A stretch of 64,000 bases of DNA from Gossypium raimondii. Taxonomy: Eukaryota; Streptophyta; Magnoliopsida; Malvales; Malvaceae. Under the pieces are notes generated by a model. The model was given only the letters and a program-made list of their open reading frames with translations. It had not been told where the DNA came from and ran no database searches. The DNA is taken from positions 3,348,001 to 3,412,000 of the forward strand of contig NC_068569.1 of the NCBI RefSeq assembly GCF_025698545.1, read 5' to 3'. This document shows positions 1 through 13,034 of this stretch, piece after piece. The stretch's first letter is position 1; every line of letters starts with the position of its first letter. Position numbers and translations under genes: made by a program.

Positions 1-95
1 TTGGCATGAAATAATACCATGAATGGTTTATGAATTAACACATGTTGGTAAGCCTGATATATGAATAAATGATCAAATTGAGCGGAACGCCGGAT

Positions 96-569
96 TTGAG
101 TACTTCTGATCAAGTGACAAAGTGATAAGTGATAGCTTCAGCTACACTTATCTGATCAAGTGACAAGTGGAAAGTGGAAAGTGATAAGTGATAGCTTCGG
201 CTACACTTATCTGATCAAGTGACAAGTGAAAAGTGATAAGTGATAGCTTCGGCTATACTTATCTGATCAAGAGACAAAGTGATAAGTAATAGCTTTAGCT
301 ACACTTATCTGATCAAGAGACAAAGTGATAAGTGGCTACACTTATCTGATCAAGAAACAAAGTGATAAGTGGCTACACTTATCTGATCAAGAAACAAAGT
401 GATAAGTGGCTACACTTATTTGATCAAGAAACAAAGTGATAAGTGGCTACACTTATCTGATCAGAAACAAAGTGATAGGTGGCTACACTTATCTGATCAG
501 GGACAAGTGATAAGTGATCATACGTAAGACCATAGTTATACTATGGCAAAGTGAAAGTGAAGTACTCAA
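96..569 (+). repeat. LTR hairpin-chain module, copy in L1 (first)
   Basis: Closing arms TTGAGTACTTC and GAAGTACTCAA are intact. Nine hairpins lie inside, with the same order and loops as in L3. Confidence 0.8.
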
Positions 570-2296
570 TTTTCCGTGACTAATCGAAATGAGGTATCAA
601 GACCTCGGATTTAACTGAGCCATAAATATTTTTATAAATATTTATGGAGTGTTAAAAGTTAGTATTAAAGTTTCGTAAGAAATTTTAAAGTTCGATAATT
701 AATTGAACAAAAGGACTAAATTGTAACAAATGCAAAATTTTGGGAAATGATTAAATAGCTTAAATGATAAAAGGAAGAGGCTTAAAGGACAAATAGACCC
801 AAGATCTATTTGGGCTGGACGGCAGAGGCATGAAATCAGCAAGAAAGTAAGGAGAATTAAGGCAAAATTGGAAAATTGCAAAATTTGCTTAATAAAGTTA
901 GGACCCAAGTGGAATTATCTAGATTTTCTTATTTCTGAATTCTCATCAGCTAAAACACCATGGAAGGGCTTCTTAAGCTGGTTCTTCATATTTTATTACA
1001 AGTAAGTTCAATTCTTGACTATTTCTTGAAATTTTGTATTTTATGACTTTTACAACTAGGCCCACTTATTAAATTCATTAGTTTTTGATTTTATGAAAGA
1101 AGTTGAAAGTTGATATGAATATGTGCTGGAAGTATATGATGATTTAGCATGAAATTAGAGCTTTAAATTGTTCATATGCTGATTTTATTGAAAGAATTGA
1201 ATAGAAAGTGAATGTTTGGGACCTAATAGTAAAAGAGTTTGAAGATAGAGTTATATGTGGAAATTCTGAATTTCAATAGTTGTGTAACAACTTATAATGT
1301 CTAGTAAAGTACTAATTGAGAAAATTAGATTAATTGAGGGTTAATTGAGAAAGGACCGAATTGTATAATGTGAAATTTGGGGAAAATAAATCAACATTTT
1401 GCACTAAAGCAGTTTTGGACAGGCATAGTGTAACTTTGAAAATCACCAAAATTGTAGAGATTGAATTAGAGGATGAATAAAATATGAAACTAAAGCTTAT
1501 TGAGTCTAGTTTCTTATAAAAGAAATGATGTAAGCAATGGAATTGTAAATCATGAGATATAATAGATTTTGTGAGACAAGGTCAGAATGAATTCGGGTTC
1601 CCTGTTCTGACTTTGGAAAATCATTAAAATTGAAAAAAAATGATTATGAGTTATAGTTTATATGGTTAGAATCCTTAATGAGTCTATTTTAGAAGAAACA
1701 AGCTAAAACATCATCCGAATTCTGTACAATGAGATAATTAATTTTAGTGAAGAGTGGTCGGAACTGTCAGACAGCGAAACAGGGAAACTTTAAAGAATAA
1801 ACTGTACTTTTGGCTGAACCAAAAATTATGAAAATTTTATGGTATGAAGATATGTGAGTCTAGTTTCAGGAAAATTAACGGATCTTAATTTGGATCTGTA
1901 GCTCCGGATAAAAATAATTTAGTGACTCTGACTCGGATAAACAGCTTTGAATATACATGTTATGAATATTGAAATTATGGTTAATGTTGTTTAATTGTTA
2001 TAACATTAGGATGTGGAATGGAGAGAGGAGGAGGAAAATTGGGAAATATATGAATGATTCGTGTATAAATGGTCATATGTTTGATTATAACTCATAAACG
2101 ATGAAATATGAATGATGCTTATTTTGTGCATTATTGGTCATGGTTTAAGCTCATGTGGAAAATAAAGTTTCATAGTATATGTGTATTATATTCAGATATG
2201 ATTTGGCATGAAATAATACCATGAATGGTTTATGAATTAACACATGTTGGTAAGCCTCGATATATGAATAAATGATCAAATTGAGCGAACGCCGAT

Positions 2297-2753
2297 TTGA
2301 GTACTTGATCAAGTGACAAAGTGATAAGTGATAAATTAACTACACTTATCTCGATCAAGGACAAGTGGAAAGGAAAGTGATAAGTGATAGCTCACACACT
2401 TATCGATCAATGAAGTGAAAAGTGATAAGTGATAGCTTCGGCTATACTTATCTGATCAAGAGACAAAGTGATAAGTAATAGCTTTAGCTACACTTATCTG
2501 ATCAAGAGACAAAGTGATAAGTGGCTACACTTATCTGATCAAGAAACAAAGTGATAAGTGGCTACACTTATCTGATCAAGAAACAAAGTGATAAGTGGCT
2601 ACACTTATTTGATCAAGAAACAAAGTGATAATGGCTACACTTATCCGATCGTAAACAAAGTGATAGGTGGCTACACTTATCGATCGGACAAGTGATAGTG
2701 ATCATATCGAAGACCATAGTTATACTATGGCAAAGTGAAAGTGAAGTACTCAA
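2297..2753 (+). repeat. LTR hairpin-chain module, copy in L1 (second, eroded)
   Basis: Same module with many small deletions. The first two hairpins lose their inner stems and the opening arm is shortened to TTGAGTACTT. Confidence 0.75.
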
Positions 2754-3280
2754 TTTTCCGTGACGCTCCTAATTTGATTAAGGATGGTAAGTGACAAATG
2801 GGCCAAAGAATTAAAGTAAATGGATAAGTGGTAGTGTATTTATATCGGATGTATGTTGTTATTCAAACTAAGTGATATTTTCATTGCTAAATTGAGAATT
2901 TCATAAATGTGTTATTGAATGGTATAATCAATAAACATTGAGTTAAATGGTAAATACGTATTAGTTTTGAATTTGATGTCATTGAATTTACGTGAATTAA
3001 ATGGAAATTGCTAGTGATATGATTTAAATTATGAGCATGAGAAATTGCGAATTGAATGAAATGGAAATGAAGCATTAAATTGCATGAGTATGTATCGTCT
3101 CGCAGCCCTAATTATTATGATTAAATATTTTGAGGATATATTGTGAAAAGTTATAGAAACATGTTAATTATTTTGAAAGTTTTAATTTTGATGAAATTTT
3201 ATAACCTCGGTTAAATACGTTTACAAGTGTATGTTTGGTAATGCCTACCTATCTAGTTGGATACGGTAAAGGGTGTTACA

Positions 3281-5082
3281 TTTAGTGTATCGAGCTACGG
3301 TTTAGGTTCTGGACCAAACGTAGCATATGTGAGCCTAGCTATACATGCCACGTTATTACTCTTGATGATGTGATATTCTGCTCTAACGAAATTGCTTTGT
3401 TAAGACAAGATGATTTTCAATCGAGCTATTTTGATAATGCTAAAAATGATATTGAGATAAATGAAATATGCTCACGTTATGTTGGAATTTGGAAAGGTAA
3501 GTATAAAATTTGTGATATGGATGTGTTCATGTATGAAAAGAGATGACTATAAGTTAAAAAAAAAAGTTTATGTTGTGATAAGCTCATCCAAGTATGTTGG
3601 TGATTATATAATGCTATGTGCTCAACATATTTGATTAAGTGAATATGATAAGCAAATTTACTTAAATAGATGGAACGTGTATGTACATCTTGAATAAGTG
3701 AAATTAGTATGTTCATATGATAGAATCTTATGTTTAATTGTTAAATTAAAGATAATAAGATATTTTGTTTTATGTCTAAACCATGAATATTATAATAGTA
3801 TGAAAAATTGAATTGGAAGTCAAATTGAGTAAACGAGGAATGAGTACTTTGTCAGTGATATGTGATGAATTGAGTTAAAAGACCATGGTTTGACCATGGC
3901 AACATGTGAACATGTGATTATGTGATTAGTAAGACCATGTGGGCTATGGCATCTGTAAGTGATATGTGATTCTGTAAGACCATAGTGGGTATGGCATCGT
4001 AAGTGATATGTGATTTGTAAGACCATATGGCTATGGCATCAGATGTGATTTGTGATTACGTAAGACCATAGTTGGACTATGGCATCGAGAAAATGAAGTA
4101 CTCAATTCGTAAGACGTTTCTAATTTGGCAAATGTCGGTAGTAATAGAAGCCAAGTATTGGAATTTAATTAGATATTAACATTGAGCTTGAGTAAGTAAA
4201 TTCGTTGTGAAATGTGAGTGATGAAAACATTTGTAATAAATAGATGTGTTAATTTGCTTGGAATGAATTACGTGGTTATGATGGTATTACATTGATGATG
4301 AATACAAAATCATATATATATATGTATCTATGAGAGCAAGTTGAAAGATTTATGACTTCACCATCACCCCTTATTAGTATTGTTCTATGACGAAAATTAT
4401 CTTGATGAGAGATATGTTTTCAACCTGAGTTAATTCTAATAGTATAGAAATAAATACTAAAATGTTTGAGTGAAAATGTATTGATTATGAGTTGAAACTC
4501 ATAAAGGTATGGATCAAAGAATAAAACATTTTTTTATTGATGAATGTTATAATTATACAAGCATATGAGTTATGATATTTGGATTATGATGCTATATAGA
4601 AATTTTGATTGTGAATTAGTGATTTGAGTTAGAATTTTGTGTTGAGAACAAAAGTGATTAAAAGCAAATGTTTATTAAATGCTTTGAGAATGTGAACTTA
4701 GTAATGAATTGGCTATTTGTGATGGTATGTGTTATGCGATTTATGTAAGATAAATTTGAGGCTTTACTACACTCACCCCATATTAGTAAAATGTTACAAT
4801 GAAATTTGTGAGATTTTGGTTGAATAAGCTTCGAGTGTAGTGTTGAAGTTCGTACGGAGAATAATAATGTGCTCTGAAAAGTGAATGAATTAGAAATGAG
4901 GACAATATAAAAGAGAGAAATATTTGATAGTTCCAAACTACTCGATTATCAAAATGGATATCATTCTATATGGATTGTAATTTTTCGATACTTTGTGTAG
5001 CTTCAGATGTTGAAATATCGCTATCCCGATTTTCTTATGAATCTATGTGATTATTCTAAAAATATGAAAATCCAAAATCATG
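3281..5082 (+). mobile_element. Internal region I1 (non-coding)
   Basis: This lies between the L1 end and the L2 start. The primer site is degraded (TGTATCGAGC where I3 has TGGTATCAGAGC). The last roughly 80 bp of the unit, including the polypurine tract, are missing, so the text runs straight from AAAATCATG into TGTAATAGCCC. The region contains an internal hairpin array at 3841-4104. No coding capacity is seen. Confidence 0.8.
3841..4104 (+). repeat. Internal hairpin-chain module, copy in I1
   Basis: Same arms and hairpin order as in I3. Several hairpin stems are shortened (for example CCATGTGGGCTATGG and CCATATGGCTATGG). Confidence 0.72.
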
Positions 5083-8000
5083 TGTAATAGCCCGATTTTA
5101 GGCTTAGTCGAACAAATGTTTCGGACCACAACCGACGAAAAAAAAAATGTAATGGCTTGAATTTTCAGAGGTGTCGAACGGTGATTCGAGATCACTAAAT
5201 TCGACAAATGGGTAGAAAATATTATTAATTTAGTAAGTATAAGTTAAATATGAAGTTAGGAAAATTTTTGAAATAGTGAATAGTGCACTAGAAATAAATA
5301 TTAAAATAATTAGAATCAAATGAGGTATCAAGACCTCGGGGATTTCAAACTGAGCCATAAATATTTTTATAAATATTTATGGAGTGTTAAAAAGTTAGTA
5401 TTAAAGTTTCGTTAAGAAATTTTAAAGTTCCGATAATTAATTGAACAAAAAGGACTAAATTGTAACAAATGCAAAATTTTGGGAAATGATTAAATAGCTT
5501 AAATGATAAAAGGAAGAGGGCTTAAAAGACAAATAGACCCAAGATCTATTTGGGCTGGACGGCAGAGGCATGAAATCAGCAAGAAAGTAAGGAGAATTAA
5601 GGGCAAAATTGGAAAATTGCAAAATTTGCTTAATAAAGTTAGGACCCAAGTGGAATTATCTAGATTTCTCTTCATTTTTCTGAATTCTCATCAGCTAAAA
5701 CACCATGGAAGGGCTTCTTCAAGCTGGTTCTTCATATTTTTATTACAAGTAAGTTCAATTCTTGACTATTTCTTGAAATTTTTGTATTTTTATGACTTTT
5801 ACAACTAGGCCCACTTGTTAAATTCATTAGTTTTGATTTTATGAAAGAAGTTGAAAGTTGATATGAATATGTGCTGGAAGTATATGATGATTTAGCATGA
5901 AATTAGAGCTTTAAATTGTTCATATGCTGATTTTATTGAAAGAATTGAATAGAAAGTGAATGTTTGGGACCTAATAGTAAAAGAGTTTGAAGATAGAGTT
6001 ATATGTGGAAATTCTGAATTTCAATAGTTGTGTAACAACTTATAATGTCTAGTAAAGTACTAATTGAGAAAATTAGATTAATTGAGGGTTAATTGAGAAA
6101 GGACCGAATTGTATAAACTGTGAAATTTGGGGCAAAATGGAAATCAACATTTTGCACTAAAGCAGTTTTGGACAGCAGCAGTAGTGTAACTTTGAAAAAT
6201 CACCAAAAATTGTAGAGATTGAATTAGAGGATGAATAAAATATGAAACTAAAGCTTATTGAGTCTAGTTTCTTATAAAAGAAATGATGTAAGCAATGGAA
6301 TTGTAAATCATGAGATATAATAGATTTTGTGAGACAAGGTCAGAATGAATTCGGGTTCCCCTGTTCTGACTTTGGAAAATCATTAAAAATTGAAAAAAAA
6401 TGATTATGAGTTATAGTTTATATGGTTAGAATCCTTAATGAGTCTATTTTTAGAAGAAACAAGCTAAAACATCATCCGAATTCTGTACAATGAGATAATT
6501 AATTTTAGTGAAGAGTGGTCGGAACTGTCAGACAGCGAAACAGGGAAACTTTAAAGAATAAACTGTACTATTTGGCTGAACCAAAATTATGAAAATTTTA
6601 TGGTATGAAGATATGTGAGTCTAGTTTCAGGAAAATTAACGGATCTTAATTTGGAGCTCTGTAGCTCCGGATAAAAATAATTTAGTGACTCTGACTCGGA
6701 TAAACAGCTTTGAATATACATGTTAGTGAATATTGAAATTATGGTTAATGTTGTTTAAGTGTGTTATACACATTAAGGATGTGGAATGGAGAGGAGGAGG
6801 AGGAAAATTGGGAAATATATGAATGATTCGTGTATAAATGGTCATATGTTTGATTATAACTCATAAACGATGAAATATGAATGATGCTTATTTTTGTGCA
6901 TTATTGGTCATGGTTTAAGCTCATGTGTGAAAATAAAGTTTCATAGTATATGTGTATGGTATATTCAGTATATGATTTGGCATGAAATAATACCATGAAT
7001 GGTTTATGAATTAACACATGTTGGTAAGCCTGATATATGAATAAATGATCAAATTGAGCGAACGCCGGATTTGAGTACTTCGATCAAGTGACAAAGTGAT
7101 AAGTGATAGCTTCAGCTACACTTATCTGATCAAGTGACAAGTGGAAAGTGGAAAGTGATAAGTGATAGCTTCGGCTACACTTATCTGATCAAGTGACAAG
7201 TGAAAAGTGATAAGTGATAGCTTGGCTATACTTATCGATCAAGAGACAAAGTGATAAGTAATAGCTTTAGCTACACTTATCTGATCAAGAGACAAAGTGA
7301 TAAGTGGCTACACTTATCTGATCAAGAAACAAAGTGATAAGTGGCTACACTTATCTGATCAAGAAACAAAGTGATAAGTGGCTACACTTATTTGATCAAG
7401 AAACAAAGTGATAAGTGGCTACACTTATCTGATCAGAAACAAAGTGATAGGTGGCTACACTTATCTGATCAGGGACAAGTGATAAGTGATCATACGTAAG
7501 ACCATAGTTATACTATGGCAAAGTGAAAGTGAAGTACTCAATTTTCCGTGACTGCTCCTAATTTGATTAAGGATGGTAAGTGACAAATGGGCCCGAAAGA
7601 ATTAAAGTAAATGGATAAGTGGTAGTGTATTTATATCAGGACGATGTTGTTATTCAAACTAAAGTGATATTTTCATTGCTAAATTGAGAATTTCATAAAT
7701 GTGTTATTGAATGGTATAATCAATAAACATTGAGTTAAATGGTAAATACGTATTAGTTTTGAATTTGATGTCATTGAATTGTACGTGAATTAAATGGAAA
7801 TTGCTAGTGATATGATTTAAATTATGAGCATGAGAAATTGCGAATTGAATGAAATGGAAATGAAGCATTAAATTGCATGAGTATGTATCGGGTCTCGCAG
7901 GCCCTAATTATTATGATTATAATATTTTGAGGATATATTGTGAAAAGTTATAGAAACATGTTAATTATTTTGAAAGTTTTAATTTTGATGAAATTTTATA

Positions 8001-8084
8001 ACTCGGTTAAATCGTTTACAAGTGTATGTGTTTTGGTAATGCCTCGTACCCTATTCCGTGTTGGATACGGTTAAGGGTGTTACA
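5083..8084 (+). mobile_element. LTR copy L2 (about 3.0 kb)
   Basis: Full-length LTR, TGTAATAGCCC to GTGTTACA, 3002 bp. It is nearly identical to L3 and L4 over most of its length. The hairpin array lies at 7071-7541. The sequence after the LTR, TTTAGTGGTATCGAGC, is a one-base-deleted primer site. Confidence 0.88.
7071..7541 (+). repeat. LTR hairpin-chain module, copy in L2
   Basis: Nine hairpins are present. Both closing arms are intact. One inner stem has lost a base (TAGCTTGGCTA). Confidence 0.8.
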
Positions 8085-8660
8085 TTTAGTGGTATCGAGC
8101 TACGGTTTAGTTTGTTCTCGGACCAAACGTAGCATATGTGAGCCTAGCTATACATGCCACGTTATTACTCTTGATGATGTGATATCTCCGGCTCTAACGA
8201 AATTGCTTTGTTAAGACGAGATGATTTTCAATCGAGCTATTTTCGATAATGCTAAAATGATATTGAGATAAATGAAATATGCTCACGTTATGTTGGAATT
8301 TGGAAAGGTAAGTATAAAAATTTGTGATATGGATGTGTTCATGTATGAAAAGAGATGACTATAAGTTAAAAAAAAAAAGTTTATGTTGTGATAAGCTCAT
8401 CCAAGTATGTTGGTGATTATATAATGCTATGTGCTCAACATATTTGATTAAGTGAATATGATAAGCAAATTTACTTAAATAGATGGAACGTGTGTATGTA
8501 CATCCGCTTGAATAAGTGAAATTAGTATGTTCATATGATAGAATCTTATGTTTAATTGTTAAATTAAAGATAATAAGATATTTTGTTTTATGTCTAAACC
8601 ATGAATATTATAATAGTATGAAAAATTGAATTGGAAGTCAAATTGAGTAGAACGCAGGAA

Positions 8661-8940
8661 TGAGTACTTTCGCTCGGTGATATGTGATGAATTGATTAAA
8701 AGACCATGGTTTGACCATGGCAACATGTGAACATGTGATTATGTGATTCGTGTAAGACCATAGTGGGCTATGGCATCGGTAAGTGATATGTGATTCGTGT
8801 AAGACCATAGTTGGGCTATGGCATCTGTAAGTGATATGTGATTTCGTGTAAGACCATAGTGGGCTATGGCATCGGTATGTGATTTGTGATTACGTGTAAG
8901 ACCATAGTTGGACTATGGCATCGAGAAAATGAAGTACTCA
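8661..8940 (+). repeat. Internal hairpin-chain module, copy in I2
   Basis: Arms TGAGTACTT and AAGTACTCA are intact. One CCATGG hairpin and four CCATAG/CTATGG hairpins are present. Confidence 0.8.
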
Positions 8941-10006
8941 ATTCAGTAAGACGTTCTCTAATTTGGCAAATGTCGGTAAGTAAAATAGAAGCCAAGTATT
9001 GGAATTTAATTAGATATTAACATTGAGCTTGAGTAAGTAAATTGTTGTGTGAAATTGTGAGTGATGAAAACATTTGTAATAAATAGATGTGTTAATTTGC
9101 TTGGAATGAATTACGTGGTTATGATGGTATTACATTGATGATGAATACAAAATCATATATATATATGTATCTATGAGAGCAAGTTGAAAGATTTATGACT
9201 TCACCATCACCCCTTATTAGTATTGTTCTATGACGAAAATTATCTTGATGAGACAGATATGTTTTCAACCGAGTTAATTCTAATAGTATAGAAATAAATA
9301 CTAAAATGTTTGAGTGAAAATGTATTGATTATGAGTTGAAACTCATAAAGGTATGGATCAAAGAATAAAACATTTTTTTATTGATGAATGTTATAATTAT
9401 ACAAGCATATGAGTTATGATATTTGGATTATGATGCTATATAGAAATTTTGATTGTGAATTAGTGATTTGAGTTAGAATTTTGTGTTGAGAACAAAAGTG
9501 ATTAAAAGCAAATGTTTATTAAATGCTTTGAGAATGTGAACTTAGTAATGAATTGGCTATTTGTGATGGTATGTGTTATGCGATTTATGTGTAAGATAAA
9601 TTTGAGGCTTTACTACACTCACCCCATATTAGTAAAATGTTACAATGAAATTTGTGAGATTTTGGTTGAATAAGCTTACGAGTGTAGTGTTACGAGAAGT
9701 TCGTATCGGGAGAATAATAATGTGGTCGGAAAAGTGAATGAATTAGAAAATGAGGACAATATAAAAGAGAAATATTTGATAGTTCGAAAACTACTCAGAT
9801 TATCAAAATGGATATCATTCTATATGGATTGTAATTTTCGATACTTTGTGTAGCTTCGGATGTTGAAATATCGCTATCCCGATTTTCTTATGAATCTATG
9901 TGATTATCTGTAAAGATATGAAAATCCAAAATCATGTGAATTTGAAATATATTGTGAAGTAAATCATTAACCTACCATCTGGTAAGATTTTCGGGACGAA
10001 AATCCT

Positions 10007-10018
10007 AAAGGGGGAGAG
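10007..10018 (+). other. Polypurine tract before L3
   Basis: AAAGGGGGAGAG lies 1 bp before the TG that opens the LTR, the expected position of a plus-strand primer. Confidence 0.8.
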
Positions 10019-10290
10019 TTGTAATAGCCCGATTTTAGGCTTAGTCGAACAATGGTTTCGGACCACAAATCAACGAAAAAAAATGTAATGGCTTGAATTT
10101 TCAGAGGTGTCGGAACGGTGATTCGAGATCACTAAATTCGACAAATGGGTAGAAAATATTATTAATTTAGTAAGTATAAGTTAAATATGAAGTTAGGAAA
10201 ATTTTGAAATAGTGAATAGTGCACTAGAAATAAATATTAAAATAATTAGAATCGAAATGAGGTATCAAGACCTCGGGATTTTAAACTGAG

Positions 10291-10318
10291 CCATAAATAT
10301 TTTTATAAATATTTATGG
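10291..10318. repeat. Perfect 12-bp-stem palindrome in the LTR 5' part
   Basis: CCATAAATATTT, loop TTAT, then AAATATTTATGG. It is present in every LTR copy that retains this part (for example near 626, 5353, 15242 and 20197). It is present with one mismatch in the separate element near 60057. The flanking words GAGGTAT(C/T)(A/G)AGACCTCG are shared between the families. Confidence 0.85.
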
Positions 10319-11998
10319 AGTGTTAAAAGTTAGTATTAAAGTTTCGTTAAGAAATTTTAAAGTTCCGATAATTAATTGAACAAAAGGACTAAATTGTAAC
10401 AAATGCAAAATTTTGGGAAATGATTAAATAGCTTAAATGATAAAAGGAAGAGGGCTTAAAGGACAAATAGACCCAAGATCTATTTGGGCTGGACGGCAGA
10501 GGCATGAAATCAGCAAGAAAGTAAGGAGAATTAAGGGCAAAATTGGAAAATTGCAAAATTTGCTTAATAAAGTTAGGACCCAAGTGGAATTATCTAGATT
10601 TCTCTTCATTTTCTGAATTCTCATCAGCTAAAACACCATGGAAGGGCTTCTTCAAGCTGGTTCTTCATATTTTTATTACAAGTAAGTTCAATTCTTGACT
10701 ATTTCTTGAAATTTTGTATTTTATGACTTTTACAACTAGGCCCACTTATTAAATTCATTAGTTTTGATTTTATGAAAGAAGTTGAAAGTTGATATGAATA
10801 TGTGCTGGAAGTATATGATGATTTAGCATGAAATTAGAGCTTTAAATTGTTCATATGCTGATTTTATTGAAAGAATTGAATAGAAAGTGAATGTTTGGGA
10901 CCTAATAGTAAAAGAGTTTGAAGATAGAGTTATATGTGGAAATTCTGAATTTCAATAGTTGTGTAACAACTTATAATGTCTAGTAAAGTACTAATTGAGA
11001 AAATTAGATTAATTGAGGGTTAATTGAGAAAGGACCGAATTGTATAAACTGTGAAATTTGGGGCAAAATGGAAATCAACATTTTGCACTAAAGCAGTTTT
11101 GGACAGCAGCAGTAGTGTAACTTTGAAAAATCACCAAAATTGTAGAGATTGAATTAGAGGATGAATAAAATATGAAACTAAAGCTTATTGAGTCTAGTTT
11201 CTTATAAAAGAAATGATGTAAGCAATGGAATTGTAAATCATGAGATATAATAGATTTTGTGAGACAAGGTCAGAATGAATTCAGGTTCCCTGTTCTGACT
11301 TTGGAAAATCATTAAAATTGAAAAAAAATGATTATGAGTTATAGTTTATATGGTTAGAATCCTTAATGAGTCTATTTTAGAAGAAACAAGCTAAAACATC
11401 ATCCGAATTCTGTACAATGAGATAATTAATTTTAGTGAAGAGTGGTCGGAACTGTCAGACAGCGAAACAGGGAAACTTTAAAGAATAAACTGTACTATTT
11501 GGCTGAACCAAAATTATGAAAATTTTATGGTATGAAGATATGTGAGTCTAGTTTCAGGAAAATTAACGGATCTTAATTTGGAGCTCTGTAGCTCCGGATA
11601 AAAATAATTTAGTGACTCTGACTCGGATAAACAGCTTTGAATATACATGTTAGTGAATATTGAAATTATGGTTAATGTTGTTTAAGTGTGTTATACACAT
11701 TAAGGATGTGGAATGGAGAGGAGGAGGAGGAAAATTGGGAAATATATGAATGATTCGTGTATAAATGGTCATATGTTTGATTATAACTCATAAACGATGA
11801 AATATGAATGATGCTTATTTTTGTGCATTATTGGTCATGGTTTAAGCTCATGTGTGAAAATAAAGTTTCATAGTATATGTGTATGGTATATTCAGTATAT
11901 GATTTGGCATGAAATAATACCATGAATGGTTTATGAATTAACACATGTTGGTAAGCCTGATATATGAATAAATGATCAAATTGAGCGGAACGCCGGAT

Positions 11999-12472
11999 TT
12001 GAGTACTTCTGATCAAGTGACAAAGTGATAAGTGATAGCTTCAGCTACACTTATCTGATCAAGTGACAAGTGGAAAGTGGAAAGTGATAAGTGATAGCTT
12101 CGGCTACACTTATCTGATCAAGTGACAAGTGAAAAGTGATAAGTGATAGCTTCGGCTATACTTATCTGATCAAGAGACAAAGTGATAAGTAATAGCTTTA
12201 GCTACACTTATCTGATCAAGAGACAAAGTGATAAGTGGCTACACTTATCTGATCAAGAAACAAAGTGATAAGTGGCTACACTTATCTGATCAAGAAACAA
12301 AGTGATAAGTGGCTACACTTATTTGATCAAGAAACAAAGTGATAAGTGGCTACACTTATCTGATCAGAAACAAAGTGATAGGTGGCTACACTTATCTGAT
12401 CAGGGACAAGTGATAAGTGATCATACGTAAGACCATAGTTATACTATGGCAAAGTGAAAGTGAAGTACTCAA
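11999..12472 (+). repeat. LTR hairpin-chain module (nine hairpins inside a closing stem), copy in L3
   Basis: The module opens with TTGAGTACTTC (11999-12009) and closes with its exact reverse complement GAAGTACTCAA (12462-12472). Between them are nine tandem imperfect repeats. Each has an arm GATAAGTG and partner CACTTATC, separated either by GCTA or by an inner stem TAGC-loop-GCTA. The inner loop is TTCG with a C-G closing pair in two hairpins (for example 12086-12114), the classic extra-stable cUUCGg tetraloop. Other copies have TTCA, or AGCTTTAGCT with an A-for-G change. A last hairpin, CCATAGT-TAT-ACTATGG, precedes the closing arm. Hairpins are separated by TGATCA-containing spacers. RNA structure is inferred from complementarity alone. 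Confidence 0.85.
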
Positions 12473-13022
12473 TTTTCCGTGACCGTTCCCTAATTTGATT
12501 AAGGATGGTAAGTGACAAATGGGCCCGAAAGAATTAAAGTAAATGGATAAGTGGTAGTGTATTTATATCAGGACGATGTTGTTATTCAAACTAAAGTGAT
12601 ATTTTCATTGCTAAATTGAGAATTTCATAAATGTGTTATTGAATGGTATAATCAATAAACATTGAGTTAAATGGTAAATACGTATTAGTTTTGAATTTGA
12701 TGTCATTGAATTGTACGTGAATTAAATGGAAATTGCTAGTGATATGATTTAAATTATGAGCATGAGAAATTGCGAATTGAATGAAATGGAAATGAAGCAT
12801 TAAATTGCATGAGTATGTATCGGTCTCGCAGCCCTAATTATTATGATTATAATATTTTGAGGATATATTGTGAAAAGTTATAGAAACATGTTAATTATTT
12901 TGAAAGTTTTAATTTTGATGAAATTTTATAACTCGGTTAAATACGTTTACAAGTGTATGTGTTTTGGTAATGCCTCGTACCCTATTCCGGTGTTGGATAC
13001 GGTTAAGGGGTGTTACATTTAG

Positions 13023-13034
13023 TGGTATCAGAGC
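13023..13034 (+). other. Primer binding site, tRNA-Met type
   Basis: TGGTATCAGAGC lies 5 bp after the LTR end. This is the usual plant retrotransposon site complementary to the 3' end of methionine tRNA. In I1, I2 and I4 the same site has lost one or more bases. Confidence 0.85.

Larger units (their letters stand above)
1..3280 (+). mobile_element. LTR copy L1, rearranged (internal partial duplication)
   Basis: Positions 1-572 match the 3' half of the LTR, including a full hairpin array. At about 573 the sequence jumps back to LTR offset of roughly 230 bp (AATCGAAATGAGGTATC) and then runs through a second full LTR body and second hairpin array to the LTR end at 3280. One LTR therefore contains two overlapping LTR parts, as an unequal exchange inside the LTR or a misassembly would give. 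The second half carries many 1-3 bp deletions relative to L3 and L4. Confidence 0.8.
8085..10019 (+). mobile_element. Internal region I2 (non-coding)
   Basis: 1935 bp between L2 and L3. It contains a primer-site remnant near 8089, an internal hairpin array at 8661-8940 and a polypurine tract at 10007-10018 directly before L3. It has no long reading frame. Confidence 0.85.
10020..13017 (+). mobile_element. LTR copy L3 (reference copy)
   Basis: Best preserved LTR with TG...CA ends, 2998 bp. In order it holds a 12-bp-stem palindrome at 10291-10318, AT-rich non-coding sequence, the hairpin-chain module at 11999-12472 and the end TGTTACA at 13011-13017. It is followed after 5 bp by an intact primer binding site. 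Confidence 0.9.

Noticed and set aside
11999-12472. CRISPR-like pattern of regular repeats
   Set aside because: Repeats and spacers are both repetitive, the host is a plant nuclear genome and no cas genes exist. It is a hairpin minisatellite in an LTR.
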